64,000 bases of DNA from an uncultured Granulosicoccaceae bacterium (GTDB taxonomy: Bacteria > Pseudomonadota > Gammaproteobacteria > Granulosicoccales > Granulosicoccaceae): contig CALLOA010000006.1 in NCBI GenBank assembly GCA_938005265.1, forward strand, positions 30,134-94,133. The letters are read 5' to 3'. Shown here piece by piece: positions 28,423 through 37,670 of this stretch (positions are counted from its first letter, which is position 1; each line of letters opens with the position of its first letter). A model generated the notes under the pieces. It was not told where the DNA came from. It saw only the letters and a list, made by a program, of their open reading frames with translations, and did no database searches. Made by a program: the position numbers and the translations under genes.

Positions 28423-29487
28423 CTAGTCCCAACGCAAAACAGGCTCATCCAGAGCTGCACGCTGTTCTCGTAGTGCGAGAATATGAGAGTCCCAGAAGCG
28501 TTCTTCAGCGAAGTAGGGAAATGCCATCTGGAAAGCCGGGTCCTGCCATCGACGCGCAATCCAGGCGGCATGGTGTATTTGCCTCAGGGCGCGCAGTGGC
28601 TCGACTAATGCCAGCTCGGCTGGATTAAATTCTCGAAATTGCGTGTAACCTTCAAGAAGGTCAGCCACTCTGGCATTTGCGTATTCGCGGTCCCCTGAAA
28701 TAAACATCCAGAGATCCTGAATGGACGGGCCGCTAATGCAGTCATCGAAGTCCAGCAGGTGAGGTGTTTCGTCAGCACCCCAAAGAATATTGCCCGGGTG
28801 AAAATCACCATGCAGCCTGAGTGTCTGGCAATCATCCATAATATGAAGGCGTTGATGTACTACTGTCATCAGATCTTTGGCAATGCCACCATAAACATCG
28901 CCTACGTGCGGCGGTAGCAAGTCACACTTGAGTAGTAATTCAACAGACTCGTCTCCCATACGTACCGGGTCAAGATTGCGTCGGTGTTTGAACGGGCTGA
29001 GTTCGCCAGCATTATGTAATCGCGCTATTGAGCGCCCGATAACTTCCAGTTGATCAGGATTGTCGAGTTCGGGGGGACGACCACCAGCGGAAGGGTAGAC
29101 AGCGAAACGGAATTGCTCATGCTTGTGCAGAACACAGCCCGATAAGGCTTCTGCGCAGACTACGGGTATCTCCAGTGATTCCAGCTCTTTAGTGAAAGCA
29201 TGTTCTTCCAGAATGGCATCATCGCTCCAGCGGCCAGGTCGGTAGAATTTCGCAACTTTGTTCGGGCCATCTTCCATGCCAACCTGGTAGACACGATTTT
29301 CGTAACTGTTCAGGGCTGTGACACGCCCATCCGGTTGCAAGCCGACTGACTCCAGAGCATTCAACATGCTATTGGGGTCAAGATGGGCAAAGGCCTGAAA
29401 CTCGCTGCCGTTTGAATCCGGCTCAGTGTCGTCAGTCGGGTCAGTCGGGTCAGTCGGGTCAGGCGGCTGAATGTCAATCCGGTCCAT
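28423..29487 (-). CDS. srkA: Stress-response serine/threonine protein kinase SrkA
   Basis: 354 residues. SrkA (YihE/RdoA) is an aminoglycoside-phosphotransferase-fold kinase linked to Cpx and oxidative stress survival in E. coli. Landmarks: LNSYENRVYQVGMED, VAKFYRPGRW (nucleotide lysine), ILEEHAFTKEL, the catalytic block LRLHGDFHPGNILW (His-Gly-Asp), LLDFDDCISGPSIQDLWM, and a conserved EPLRALRQIHHAAWIARRW. The first roughly 30 residues are an added acidic DPTDPTDPT repeat made by a 9-bp tandem duplication; the family core begins near HLDPNSMLNALESVG. Cytoplasmic; substrate proteins unknown here. Confidence 0.93.
   Translation of the reverse strand: MDRIDIQPPDPTDPTDPTDDTEPDSNGSEFQAFAHLDPNSMLNALESVGLQPDGRVTALNSYENRVYQVGMEDGPNKVAKFYRPGRWSDDAILEEHAFTKELESLEIPVVCAEALSGCVLHKHEQFRFAVYPSAGGRPPELDNPDQLEVIGRSIARLHNAGELSPFKHRRNLDPVRMGDESVELLLKCDLLPPHVGDVYGGIAKDLMTVVHQRLHIMDDCQTLRLHGDFHPGNILWGADETPHLLDFDDCISGPSIQDLWMFISGDREYANARVADLLEGYTQFREFNPAELALVEPLRALRQIHHAAWIARRWQDPAFQMAFPYFAEERFWDSHILALREQRAALDEPVLRWD
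29431..29466. repeat. 9-bp tandem repeat in the srkA N-terminus
   Basis: Four consecutive 9-bp units (GTCAGTCGG three times, then GTCAGGCGG) encoding Asp-Pro-Thr steps on the minus strand. They lie in the non-conserved N-terminal extension of SrkA. Confidence 0.9.
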
Positions 29488-29696
29488 ACATTCTCACAGG
29501 TTCGTTGCAAGCGCTTTGATCGCCTGCTTACTCTACTTCTTTGAGCAACTCTTTAGATTCTTTATCAACCCGTAAGAGAAAATGCGTTAAACTGTCGCAG
29601 CGGGAAGTAAATGCTGCGAAAGTGACGGCAACGTGTCGCTATCATGTATGGATTGTCTGTAAAAGGTGAAAAACAGCCAATTTTTTGTGAATTTGA

Positions 29697-29722
29697 TTTT
29701 CACGCAGCTTTTTCACGCAGCT
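29697..29722. repeat. 13-bp perfect tandem duplication upstream of accB
   Basis: TTTTCACGCAGCT occurs twice head to tail (29697-29709 and 29710-29722). It lies about 113 bp before the accB start in the 347-bp srkA-accB gap (29488-29834). Confidence 0.9.
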
Positions 29723-29755
29723 AAATGCACAAGCACTCTTCGCAAAAGCTCCTTG

Positions 29756-29783
29756 ATATTCAAGTGCAAATATTCAAGTGCAA
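29756..29783. repeat. 14-bp perfect tandem duplication upstream of accB
   Basis: ATATTCAAGTGCAA occurs twice head to tail (29756-29769 and 29770-29783), with a partial third ATATTC following. It lies about 50 bp before the accB start, in the expected 5' UTR or promoter. The rest of the 29488-29834 gap shows no gene or hairpin, and I could not define a firm -35/-10 pair. Confidence 0.9.
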
Positions 29784-29834
29784 TATTCGACTTTACGCGC
29801 GCATGTCTGTCCTGAACTATAGCAAGTACCCACT

Positions 29835-30290
29835 ATGGATATACGAAAAGTTAAAAAACTGATTGAATTGCTTGAAGAGTCCGATGTATCGGAAATCGAG
29901 ATTCATGAAGGGGAAGAGTCGGTGCGAATCTCCAGGCAAACAGCCATGGCTGCCACAGTTGTCGCGCCCCCGGCAATGCAAGCTGCCGCACCGGTTGCTG
30001 CAGTACCCGACCCTATGCCGGCAGCCCCGGCCGCAGCTGCCGACAGCCTGCCTCCTGGCACCATTGTGCCTTCACCGATGGTGGGTACTTTTTATCGTGC
30101 CTCCGGTCCCGGTGAAACCCCGTTTGTCGAAGAAGGCAAGACGGTATCGAAGGGTGAAACCCTGTGCATCATCGAGGCAATGAAAATACTTAACCAGATC
30201 GAATCCGATGTGTCGGGCACCGTGCGCGCGATTCTTGTGCAGGATGGTCAACCCGTGGAATACGGCGAGCCACTCATGGTTGTTGACTGA
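29835..30290 (+). CDS. accB: Biotin carboxyl carrier protein of acetyl-CoA carboxylase
   Basis: 151 residues. AccB carries biotin between AccC and the AccAD carboxyltransferase in the first step of fatty acid synthesis. An N-terminal helical domain ([16 protein letters not shown]) is joined by an Ala/Pro-rich flexible linker (about 40-75) to the biotinyl domain. The biotin lysine is in [14 protein letters not shown], and the BCCP thumb lies around [16 protein letters not shown]. The SD before ATG 29835 is weak. It is followed after 57 bp by accC, the usual operon. Two short tandem duplications sit just upstream. Confidence 0.97.
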   Translation: MDIRKVKKLIELLEESDVSEIEIHEGEESVRISRQTAMAATVVAPPAMQAAAPVAAVPDPMPAAPAAAADSLPPGTIVPSPMVGTFYRASGPGETPFVEEGKTVSKGETLCIIEAMKILNQIESDVSGTVRAILVQDGQPVEYGEPLMVVD

Positions 30291-30347
30291 TAGCTCGTTG
30301 AGCGACTGACCGGAACTCAAAAACCGGATGCAACGGAATCGATAGCC

Positions 30348-31688
30348 ATGTTTAAAAAAGTCCTAATAGCCAATCGCGGAGAAATAGCGCTGCGAATAAT
30401 GCGGTGTTGTCGTGATCTTGATATCAAGACAGTTGCCGTTTATTCAACGGTTGATCGTGATCTGAAACATGTTCGTCTTGCAGATGAAGCCGTTTGTATT
30501 GGTCCGCCTGCCTCCGCTGAAAGCTATCTCAATGTTCCCGCGATCATAGCGGCCGCTGAAATCACTGATACCGAGGCGATACATCCCGGGTATGGGTTTC
30601 TGGCGGAAAATGCTGATTTTGCCGAACGTGTTGAATCCAGTGGATTCAAGTTTATCGGTCCGAAATCCGAAACCATTCAATTGATGGGCGACAAGGTCAG
30701 CGCCATCGCAGAGATGAAAGCAGCTGGGGTGCCCTGTGTGCCGGGTTCCGACGGGCCGCTGGATGATGATGCCGCTCGCAATCGTAAGATTGCCAAGCGC
30801 ATCGGTTACCCGGTCATTATCAAAGCCGCAGGTGGTGGCGGTGGGCGTGGCATGCGGGTAGTCGAGTCCGAAGAAGAACTAATTGAGTCCATTGCAATGA
30901 CCAGGGCTGAAGCACAGGCAGCATTCAGTAACCCGGTTGTGTACATGGAAAAGTTTCTAGGTAAGCCGCGCCATGTGGAATTCCAGATTATTGCTGACGA
31001 ACACGGTAACGCGATTCATTTGGGTGAGCGGGATTGTTCAATGCAAAGGCGGCACCAGAAGGTTGTTGAAGAAGCGCCAGCTCCGGGGATTACCGAAGAA
31101 GTACGAAATCGAATTGGTGAGCGCTGTGTCGCCGCTTGCCAGCGTATTGGCTACCGTGGCGCCGGCACCTTCGAATTCCTTTATCAGGGCGGCGAGTTTT
31201 ATTTCATCGAGATGAATACACGGGTACAGGTTGAGCATCCGGTCACTGAAATGGTCACCGGCGTTGATATCGTCAAAGAGCAAATTTTCGCGGCAGCCGG
31301 TAACAAGCTGCGCTATAGCCAGGACGATATAAATATCAACGGCCATGCGTTTGAGTGCCGCATTAACGCTGAAGATCCGGAAAATTTTCTGCCTTCACCG
31401 GGTACCATCAATCAATACCATGCTCCGGGCGGGCTGGGGGTGCGGGTAGATACCCATATATACAACAGCTACCAGGTACCACCCAATTATGATTCCATGA
31501 TTGCCAAACTGATCGTGAAGGGCAATACCCGGGAAACGGCGATTGCCCGTATGCGCGGGGCTCTGAGTGAGGTGTTTATCGATGGTATTAAAACCAATAT
31601 CGCGCTGCACGAACGTATCTTCCTCGATGAAAATTTCAGACAGGGTGGTACGGATATCCACTATCTTGAAAAGATGCTGGGTTTGTAG
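30348..31688 (+). CDS. accC: Biotin carboxylase, acetyl-CoA carboxylase subunit
   Basis: 446 residues, full length for AccC. It uses ATP and bicarbonate to carboxylate biotin on AccB. Landmarks: [30 protein letters not shown], the ATP-grasp glycine loop [53 protein letters not shown], and the catalytic [18 protein letters not shown]. It is in the accBC operon, and prmA follows in the same reading frame after the TAG stop with a 21-bp gap to its first canonical start codon. Confidence 0.98.
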   Translation: MFKKVLIANRGEIALRIMRCCRDLDIKTVAVYSTVDRDLKHVRLADEAVCIGPPASAESYLNVPAIIAAAEITDTEAIHPGYGFLAENADFAERVESSGFKFIGPKSETIQLMGDKVSAIAEMKAAGVPCVPGSDGPLDDDAARNRKIAKRIGYPVIIKAAGGGGGRGMRVVESEEELIESIAMTRAEAQAAFSNPVVYMEKFLGKPRHVEFQIIADEHGNAIHLGERDCSMQRRHQKVVEEAPAPGITEEVRNRIGERCVAACQRIGYRGAGTFEFLYQGGEFYFIEMNTRVQVEHPVTEMVTGVDIVKEQIFAAAGNKLRYSQDDININGHAFECRINAEDPENFLPSPGTINQYHAPGGLGVRVDTHIYNSYQVPPNYDSMIAKLIVKGNTRETAIARMRGALSEVFIDGIKTNIALHERIFLDENFRQGGTDIHYLEKMLGL

Positions 31689-31709
31689 TTTCTGGAGACC
31701 TGGCCACAA

Positions 31710-32609
31710 TTGGTACTGGAAGTCGATGTTGAAGGGCTTTCAGCGGTAGAGCAGGCGTTATTCGATGCCGGTGCTCTGTCGGTTACCCTCAGGGACCAGT
31801 TTGATGAACCGGTGCTGGAACCGGCACCGGGCGAAATTCGTCTGTGGAACTCGTTGATTGTCACAGCGTTGTTTCCCATAGATGATCAACCTGACCGGAT
31901 TCTTGAGGCCGCCACTGAATCCTATGGTCGGGTATTGCCGGAATGCCGCTTCGAGCAATTGCCCGATGGAAATTGGGAGCGCAGCTGGATGGCGCGCTTC
32001 AAGGCCATGCAATTCGGACGTCAGCTATGGGTGTGTCCTTCACATGTGGAACCCCCTGATCCGGCGGCGATAAATCTCAGGCTCGATCCCGGTCTGGCAT
32101 TTGGAACAGGCACTCACGCGACTACGGCACTGTGCCTGGAGTGGCTGGCTCTGGCAGCCGACGCAGGCAATGCTAGCTGCGCTGGCAATGCTCTGCGCGA
32201 TAAAACACTGGTTGACTATGGCTGTGGTTCAGGGATTCTGGCAGTCGCTGCCGGTTTGCTGGGCGCCAAGCCCGTAATCGGTCTCGATATTGATCCGCAA
32301 GCAATGCTGGCAACCAGGGAAAATGCCGTCAGAAACGGGGTTGCTGATGTGATTGAAACCACTGAGACGGTTAACTATGCGCCGGCTACCATCGATATCA
32401 TGGTTGCCAACATTCTTTACGCACCATTGCTCGATCTGGCGGAGGAATTTGCAGTAGCATTGAAACCAGGCGCTACACTTGTACTATCGGGATTACTCGA
32501 AGAGCAGGTCGATGCGGTTATGTTGCACTACACTCAATGGTTTTCTTTTCAACAAACCCGCCTGTTAGACGGATGGGCTATGCTCGCAGCTCGGCGTCAT
32601 CCCGGGTAG
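31710..32609 (+). CDS. prmA: Ribosomal protein L11 methyltransferase
   Basis: About 299 residues from TTG 31710. PrmA trimethylates ribosomal protein L11. Conserved LDPGLAFGTGTHATTALCLEWL, the SAM loop VDYGCGSGILAVAA, GLDIDPQAMLATRENA, and the substrate motif MVANILYAPLLDLA. The start is doubtful. Homologues begin with Met-Pro-Trp-x-Gln-Leu, and the equivalent Trp-Pro-Gln is encoded here just upstream (31701-31709) of the TTG. The only start-like codon between the accC stop and that Trp is CTG 31692. An SD-like GGAG lies at 31694-31697, 12 bases before the TTG. It is co-transcribed with accBC. Confidence 0.95.
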   Translation: MVLEVDVEGLSAVEQALFDAGALSVTLRDQFDEPVLEPAPGEIRLWNSLIVTALFPIDDQPDRILEAATESYGRVLPECRFEQLPDGNWERSWMARFKAMQFGRQLWVCPSHVEPPDPAAINLRLDPGLAFGTGTHATTALCLEWLALAADAGNASCAGNALRDKTLVDYGCGSGILAVAAGLLGAKPVIGLDIDPQAMLATRENAVRNGVADVIETTETVNYAPATIDIMVANILYAPLLDLAEEFAVALKPGATLVLSGLLEEQVDAVMLHYTQWFSFQQTRLLDGWAMLAARRHPG

Positions 32610-32641
32610 TTGTGCCGGGTAGTCCCGGGCTTGAACAAGTG

Positions 32642-34099
32642 ATGGAAAATTCAACCCCCCTGACACGTTGCGATACCTGCCATACGGTATTTGAGGTTCC
32701 CCTTGAGATTCTCGACTCCGTAGATAGCCGTGTGCGTTGCGGAGAATGCCTGCAGGTCTTTGACGCGTCGATCAATCTGCATACGGCAAGCCGGCCGGAT
32801 TTCAGTCTTGTGGATGACACTCTGGTTGATGGTGCTGTGGAGCCTGGCAGCAGCAATAGCGCCAGTCGAGCTGACAGTACAGACCAGTTCCAGACGGAAT
32901 TCGCGGCAGCAGGTTTGCCGGCAGCGGCCAATGCCCGCAAAGCAGTAACTCCATCGGCGGATAATATGCCGGATAAATCGCAGAGCAATCCCAGCGATGG
33001 CATCGTCAGTGGCAGGATTAATAGCGTGGCGAGCGCGCTGCATGATGATACGGCTGATGAAAGTCATCTTGAAGCCACCATGTCAGACTTTGATCTGTTC
33101 TCTGATGATGCCAGTCTGCCCGAGGTTTCATACGAATTTGGCGAGAACACTATCGATGCCATTCAGCTGGAGTTCGATTCCGTAGAGGATGTTGCTGATG
33201 AGACACTCAGTGATTCACTTTTTCCTAATGAGGTGACGATAGATGCCACCGGATTTAATGCTGACGCTGATGTAGCGCCGGTACTGGTGGATTCTGCTAT
33301 CTCGCCCACTGTTAAAACCGAGGTCAAGAATAATTCTGGTGAGGAGTCTGAAGCCGATATAGACGAAGTAATTCGGCGTTCTGCAAAAACCGACTTTGTT
33401 GTTGAGGAAGGTCCCAAGCCTGAAACCATAGAATTTGATTACCGAGATACAACTGACGAATCCGTTGCACCCGCGACGGGTTTGCCAGTCGCCGGTGTGG
33501 AAAAGAGTACGGCTAATCCAGCTTTAATGGCTGGCAGCTCGACCGACAGGCAGCTTGCTCCAGATCCCGAGTCTGCGAATCCGGTAGTACCGGAGACGGG
33601 TGGCAGTAACAGCAAACCATCGCGTGTTGGCCGCTACGTTTTTCATGCAAGTTTGCTGTTACTTACTGTGGTGCTGGTTGCCGCCTTATATGGCTATCGC
33701 GAGCGTAATAATCTGGTTGATAATCCATTGACTCGGCCATTCTATTCGGCTTGGTGTGGCATTAAGGGTTGCGCTGTGCCGGCGCGATTGGATAAATCGC
33801 AACTTAAGGTGGTTGAAAAAAATATTTTCAGCCACCCGACACTTGATGACGCACTGGTGATAACGGTGCTGCTTGAAAATAATGCCGATTTCGAACAACG
33901 TTATCCGGCGCTGTTTCTATGGCTTTCTGATAGTGCCCGCCGAACCGTGGCTGCCAATGAATTCGAGCCAGCTGTCTATCTGCCGGAAAATGGTCTCACT
34001 GTCGAAAGTGTGTTGATGCCCGGCCAACAGCGACGCATATCGATTGATGTGCGCGACCCCGGGCGCCGTGCTGTTTCACTGGAACTTAGTTTGCGCTGA
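32642..34099 (+). CDS. Zinc-ribbon (MJ0042) and DUF3426 membrane protein
   Basis: 485 residues from ATG 32642; a longer open frame overlaps prmA but loses the family start. The N-terminal MJ0042-type zinc ribbon has Cys10-x2-Cys13 and Cys33-x2-Cys36 (TRCDTCHTVF, VRCGECLQVF). A long, acidic, low-complexity cytoplasmic region (about 60-320) follows, then a single transmembrane helix (about 332-354, FHASLLLLTVVLVAALYGY). The periplasmic DUF3426 domain (about 380-485) has CGIKGCAVP. The place between prmA and dusB-fis is conserved in many gammaproteobacteria. Role unknown; a membrane-tethered regulator is plausible. Confidence 0.85.
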   Translation: MENSTPLTRCDTCHTVFEVPLEILDSVDSRVRCGECLQVFDASINLHTASRPDFSLVDDTLVDGAVEPGSSNSASRADSTDQFQTEFAAAGLPAAANARKAVTPSADNMPDKSQSNPSDGIVSGRINSVASALHDDTADESHLEATMSDFDLFSDDASLPEVSYEFGENTIDAIQLEFDSVEDVADETLSDSLFPNEVTIDATGFNADADVAPVLVDSAISPTVKTEVKNNSGEESEADIDEVIRRSAKTDFVVEEGPKPETIEFDYRDTTDESVAPATGLPVAGVEKSTANPALMAGSSTDRQLAPDPESANPVVPETGGSNSKPSRVGRYVFHASLLLLTVVLVAALYGYRERNNLVDNPLTRPFYSAWCGIKGCAVPARLDKSQLKVVEKNIFSHPTLDDALVITVLLENNADFEQRYPALFLWLSDSARRTVAANEFEPAVYLPENGLTVESVLMPGQQRRISIDVRDPGRRAVSLELSLR

Positions 34100-34113
34100 T
34101 AAACATTTGCAGT

Positions 34114-35139
34114 ATGTTGAGCATCGGCCCTTACCAATTACCCGGAAATCTGTTGCTGGCACCTATGGCCGGTGTAACCGATTCCACTTTCCGGCAACTC
34201 TGTCTTGAACAGGGTGCAGCTTTGGCTGCATCTGAAATGATATCGTCCGATACATCCGTATACGCGACCGCAAAAACTCGACACCGTGTTTTGCCTGCTT
34301 CCACTGATGCTATTCATGCAGTGCAGATTGCCGGTTCAGATCCAGCGATGATGGCGGAGGCTGCCCGTATGAATGTTGACATGGGAGCACGGATTATTGA
34401 TATCAACATGGGGTGCCCGGCAAAAAAAGTCTGTAAAAAATTGGCGGGTTCGGCGTTATTGTCTGATGAACTACTGGTTCGCCGGATTCTCGAAACGGTT
34501 GTAGATTCAGTTAGTGTGCCGGTCACATTGAAAATTCGCACAGGCCCCACTCCTGCTTCCCGAAATGGTGTGAAAATCGCTGAGATCGCCGAAGCTGCAG
34601 GTATTCAGTGTTTGGCTGTGCACGGACGTACACGGGCCGACAAATTTAATGGTATTGCCGAGTTCGATACTATCCGCGATATCAAGCGGGCTGTCTCGAT
34701 ACCCGTGATTGCCAATGGTGACATTCTTGATGGTGCCACCGCCTCGCGAGTGCTGCAGCACACCGGTTGTGACGGCCTCATGATTGGTCGTGCGGCACAG
34801 GGTAATCCGTTTGTTTTTAGAGAGATTAGCGCCTATTTGCGACTTGCCGAAAAAACTCACGGCCGTGATGCGGCGCGACAACCTGAGGCAGACGATTTTG
34901 ACTCAGTCGAGGCGCAAGTCAGCAAGCCAACAGATGAGGAGATAAAAACAGTTTTACACACTCATCTTAAAGGAATCTATGAGGTTTACGGTGAGTATCG
35001 AGGTGTGCGCATCGCCCGCAAACACATATCCTGGTACCTCAAACACAAGCGCAATTCCGGTTATTTCAGAAATTTAGCTAATACTGTTGAAACAGCGAAT
35101 GAACAGTTAAATATTGTTGATGAGTTTTTCAATCAATAA
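34114..35139 (+). CDS. dusB: tRNA-dihydrouridine synthase B
   Basis: 341 residues. FMN-dependent reduction of uridine to dihydrouridine in tRNA. Visible: LLLAPMAGVTDSTFR (FMN loop), the catalytic Cys in DINMGCPAKKVCKKLAGSAL, LKIRTG, CLAVHGRTRADKF, PVIANGDILDG and LMIGRAAQGNPF. It starts 14 bp after the DUF3426 gene and is followed by fis, the classical dusB-fis pair. The C-terminal GEYRGVRIARKHISWYLK is the tRNA-binding part. Full length and intact. Confidence 0.97.
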   Translation: MLSIGPYQLPGNLLLAPMAGVTDSTFRQLCLEQGAALAASEMISSDTSVYATAKTRHRVLPASTDAIHAVQIAGSDPAMMAEAARMNVDMGARIIDINMGCPAKKVCKKLAGSALLSDELLVRRILETVVDSVSVPVTLKIRTGPTPASRNGVKIAEIAEAAGIQCLAVHGRTRADKFNGIAEFDTIRDIKRAVSIPVIANGDILDGATASRVLQHTGCDGLMIGRAAQGNPFVFREISAYLRLAEKTHGRDAARQPEADDFDSVEAQVSKPTDEEIKTVLHTHLKGIYEVYGEYRGVRIARKHISWYLKHKRNSGYFRNLANTVETANEQLNIVDEFFNQ

Positions 35140-35312
35140 GTTTCGCAAATTTTAATTTTGGATTCTCTCCTCGTTGCCAGATTTTTTTAGTCGCAGCAAT
35201 CTACTTGCACTGTGAAGTGAAGTATTTTTTTAGGCAGTTTTTTAAAACAGGGAGTGCTTAGTGTGACAGTTTTAAGTAAACTACGCGTCCCATTGTTCGT
35301 TGTACTTTATCC

Positions 35313-35960
35313 ATGCGCAAAACTACCCCAGACGGCGTAAAGCTCTCACGTGACAAAGTCGGTGAAGGTACCTTTGGTGAAACAAGGTATAACGATAATG
35401 GAGGTCGCGAAAAAATCTCGTCCACCGAAAGTATAAAACCGGACCACGACGTTGCCGGCTCATCGCTCATCACACCTGCCAATAGGATTGAAGAAACCGC
35501 TCTTGGCAATAACAGTGAATTAAAAAAACATCAGCCTTCTGTGGCGGCCCGCGGTTTAATCGGCGATAAGTCACCGGCTTCGCTCGATCATCCGGTTGAT
35601 AAACAGCTTTCCAACAATTTATCCACCGATTTATCCACCGATTTATCCACAACACCGCATAGCGAAGGTTTTGACAAAGGCTTGGTGAAAAGTAAAAAAC
35701 AGAATGCCCGTGAATCGGTTTATTCCAATGGAAACACAGCCCTGCAACAATGTGTTGTTGCTGAACTGGAGAAGTACTTTGCCATGCTCGAAGGTCATCC
35801 ACCGAATGATTTGTACAAGCTGGTGATCACTCAGGTTGAAACTGCTTTGTTCACTCATGTACTGAGTGTGTGCGGCAACAACCAGAGCCGCGCTGCCGAG
35901 TATCTGGGCGTTAGTCGTGGCACATTGCGTAATCGAATTGTCGAGTTGTCACTGGACTGA
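35313..35960 (+). CDS. fis: Fis-family DNA-binding protein, with long unusual N-terminal extension
   Basis: The frame from ATG 35313 gives 215 residues, against 98 for E. coli Fis. The last roughly 75 are a good Fis domain: LEKYFAMLEGHPPNDLYKLV, then the helix-turn-helix NNQSRAAEYLGVSRGTLRNR. The first 124 residues are hydrophilic, low in complexity and not Fis-like. An in-frame GTG at 35685 (AAAGG at 35676-35680, spacing 4) or the adjacent TTG 35682 would make a 91-92-residue protein of normal Fis size. The upstream part contains three DnaA-box-like 9-mers. Fis bends DNA and tunes rRNA promoters, oriC and recombination. Its place after dusB supports the call; the true start is open. Confidence 0.85.
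   Translation: MRKTTPDGVKLSRDKVGEGTFGETRYNDNGGREKISSTESIKPDHDVAGSSLITPANRIEETALGNNSELKKHQPSVAARGLIGDKSPASLDHPVDKQLSNNLSTDLSTDLSTTPHSEGFDKGLVKSKKQNARESVYSNGNTALQQCVVAELEKYFAMLEGHPPNDLYKLVITQVETALFTHVLSVCGNNQSRAAEYLGVSRGTLRNRIVELSLD
35619..35651 (+). promoter_or_regulatory. Three DnaA-box-like 9-mers at 12-bp spacing
   Basis: TTATCCACC (35619-35627), TTATCCACC (35631-35639) and TTATCCACA (35643-35651). The third is a perfect strong DnaA box (consensus TTATCCACA) and the first two differ only at the last base. They form a 12-bp tandem repeat that encodes Leu-Ser-Thr-Asp steps if translated. They lie 34 bp before the alternative GTG start of Fis. Confidence 0.55.
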
Positions 35961-36035
35961 CACTGATGTTGTTGCTCGAATGGGTAAACGTGCTGAACCG
36001 GTTGGACTCTACTTGTTGGACACTGTATCGATCTG

Positions 36036-37640
36036 ATGGCTGAATCCTCTCAACCTACAGCGCTAATCAGCGTATCCGATAAAACCGGCGTCGTCGAATT
36101 TGCACGGCAGCTACAAAGCCGCGGAATTCGTCTCTTGTCAACTGGTGGTACCGCTTCTGCATTTCGCGATGCCGGCCTCGAGGCTGTTGAAGTCTCTGAT
36201 TACACCGGTTTCCCGGAGATTATGGCAGGCCGTGTCAAAACGCTACATCCAAAGGTCCATGGGGGTATTCTTGGTCGGCGCGATATCGACGCCAATGTGA
36301 TGCAGGAACAGGGCATCAGCACTATCGATATGGTGGTGGTCAACCTCTATCCCTTTGCGGAAACTATAAAAAAGCCAGGTTGCACCTATGCTGAGGCGAT
36401 CGAAAACATCGATATTGGCGGACCGGCGATGATCCGGGCTGCGGCCAAAAACCATCGGTATGTGGCCATAGTGACAGACCCTGATGATTATGCAAAGGTG
36501 ATTGACGGTCTCTCGGAGCAGGGTGTACAAGCTAACAATGACACAATTCTGCTGCCTGAAGATTTAATGCAGCAACTCGCCACTAAAGCGTTTGCTCATA
36601 CAGCGCACTATGATGCAATGATCGCCCGATATCTGCAGTCACAAACTGGTAGTGAATCTGATAGTGAACCGCAAGCAGTTACGTTCCCTGCCTCGCTGAA
36701 TCTGCACTTTGAAAAGCACCAGGAAATGCGCTATGGCGAAAATCCTCATCAGCAGGCGGCGTTCTATGTGGCAGCTGATAAACCGGTATCCAGCATCGCC
36801 AGTGCCAGCCTTGTGCAAGGCAAAGCCTTGTCGTTTAACAATATTGCAGATGCCGACGCAGCCTTGTCGTGCGTTAAGGAGTTTGACACAACAACCTGTG
36901 TGATCGTCAAGCATGCCAATCCCTGTGGCGTTGCATCGGCCGATAACACGATGCTTGCCTATGAGCGCGCCTACGCCTGCGATCCAACATCAGCATTCGG
37001 TGGCATCATTGCTTTTAATCAACCCATTGATGAAGCACTCGCTGTGGCCATTCTCGAGCGTCAGTTTGTAGAAGTTCTTCTGGCTCCGGGGTATTCGGAC
37101 GCAGCAATACAACACTTGGCTACCAAGCCGGCTATCCGTGTTTTACAGGTACAGGAACCATTGCGCGTAGACAGCAGCTTGCGCTACACCTCAGTCAGTG
37201 GCGGCTTGCTTGTGCAATCCGCAGACGATCAATTGATTGGCCTGGAAGGGCTTAAAACAGTCACTGATCGTCAACCCACGACTGCGGAGCTGGATGATTT
37301 GCTGTTTGCCTGGCGCGTTGCCAAATACGTTAAGTCGAACGCTATTGTTTATGCGCGGGGCAGGCAAAGTATCGGTGTGGGAGCAGGACAGATGAGTCGC
37401 GTTTACTCTGCGCGAATTGCAGCGATCAAAGCTGCGGACGAGTCACTGGATATCAAGCAGTCGGTGATGGCGTCTGATGCTTTTTTCCCTTTCCGTGATG
37501 GTATTGATAGTGCTGCCGCTGCGGGTATCTCAGCGGTCATACAACCGGGTGGTTCGCGCAATGATAGTGAAGTTATTGAGGCAGCCAACGAACACGGAAT
37601 TGCTATGGTATTCACCGGTATGCGGCATTTTCGCCACTAG
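36036..37640 (+). CDS. purH: Bifunctional AICAR transformylase / IMP cyclohydrolase
   Basis: 534 residues, full length. It performs the last two steps of de novo IMP synthesis. The N-terminal cyclohydrolase domain (about 1-200) has [15 protein letters not shown] and [19 protein letters not shown]. The C-terminal transformylase carries [26 protein letters not shown], the catalytic Lys-His pair, and [12 protein letters not shown] near the end. Standard chromosomal neighbour of fis. Intact; expected to respond to purine supply, but no PurR site was identified by eye. Confidence 0.98.
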   Translation: MAESSQPTALISVSDKTGVVEFARQLQSRGIRLLSTGGTASAFRDAGLEAVEVSDYTGFPEIMAGRVKTLHPKVHGGILGRRDIDANVMQEQGISTIDMVVVNLYPFAETIKKPGCTYAEAIENIDIGGPAMIRAAAKNHRYVAIVTDPDDYAKVIDGLSEQGVQANNDTILLPEDLMQQLATKAFAHTAHYDAMIARYLQSQTGSESDSEPQAVTFPASLNLHFEKHQEMRYGENPHQQAAFYVAADKPVSSIASASLVQGKALSFNNIADADAALSCVKEFDTTTCVIVKHANPCGVASADNTMLAYERAYACDPTSAFGGIIAFNQPIDEALAVAILERQFVEVLLAPGYSDAAIQHLATKPAIRVLQVQEPLRVDSSLRYTSVSGGLLVQSADDQLIGLEGLKTVTDRQPTTAELDDLLFAWRVAKYVKSNAIVYARGRQSIGVGAGQMSRVYSARIAAIKAADESLDIKQSVMASDAFFPFRDGIDSAAAAGISAVIQPGGSRNDSEVIEAANEHGIAMVFTGMRHFRH

Positions 37641-37670
37641 CGCCATTTGTGTGGTGCAAATGTCCGGGTT

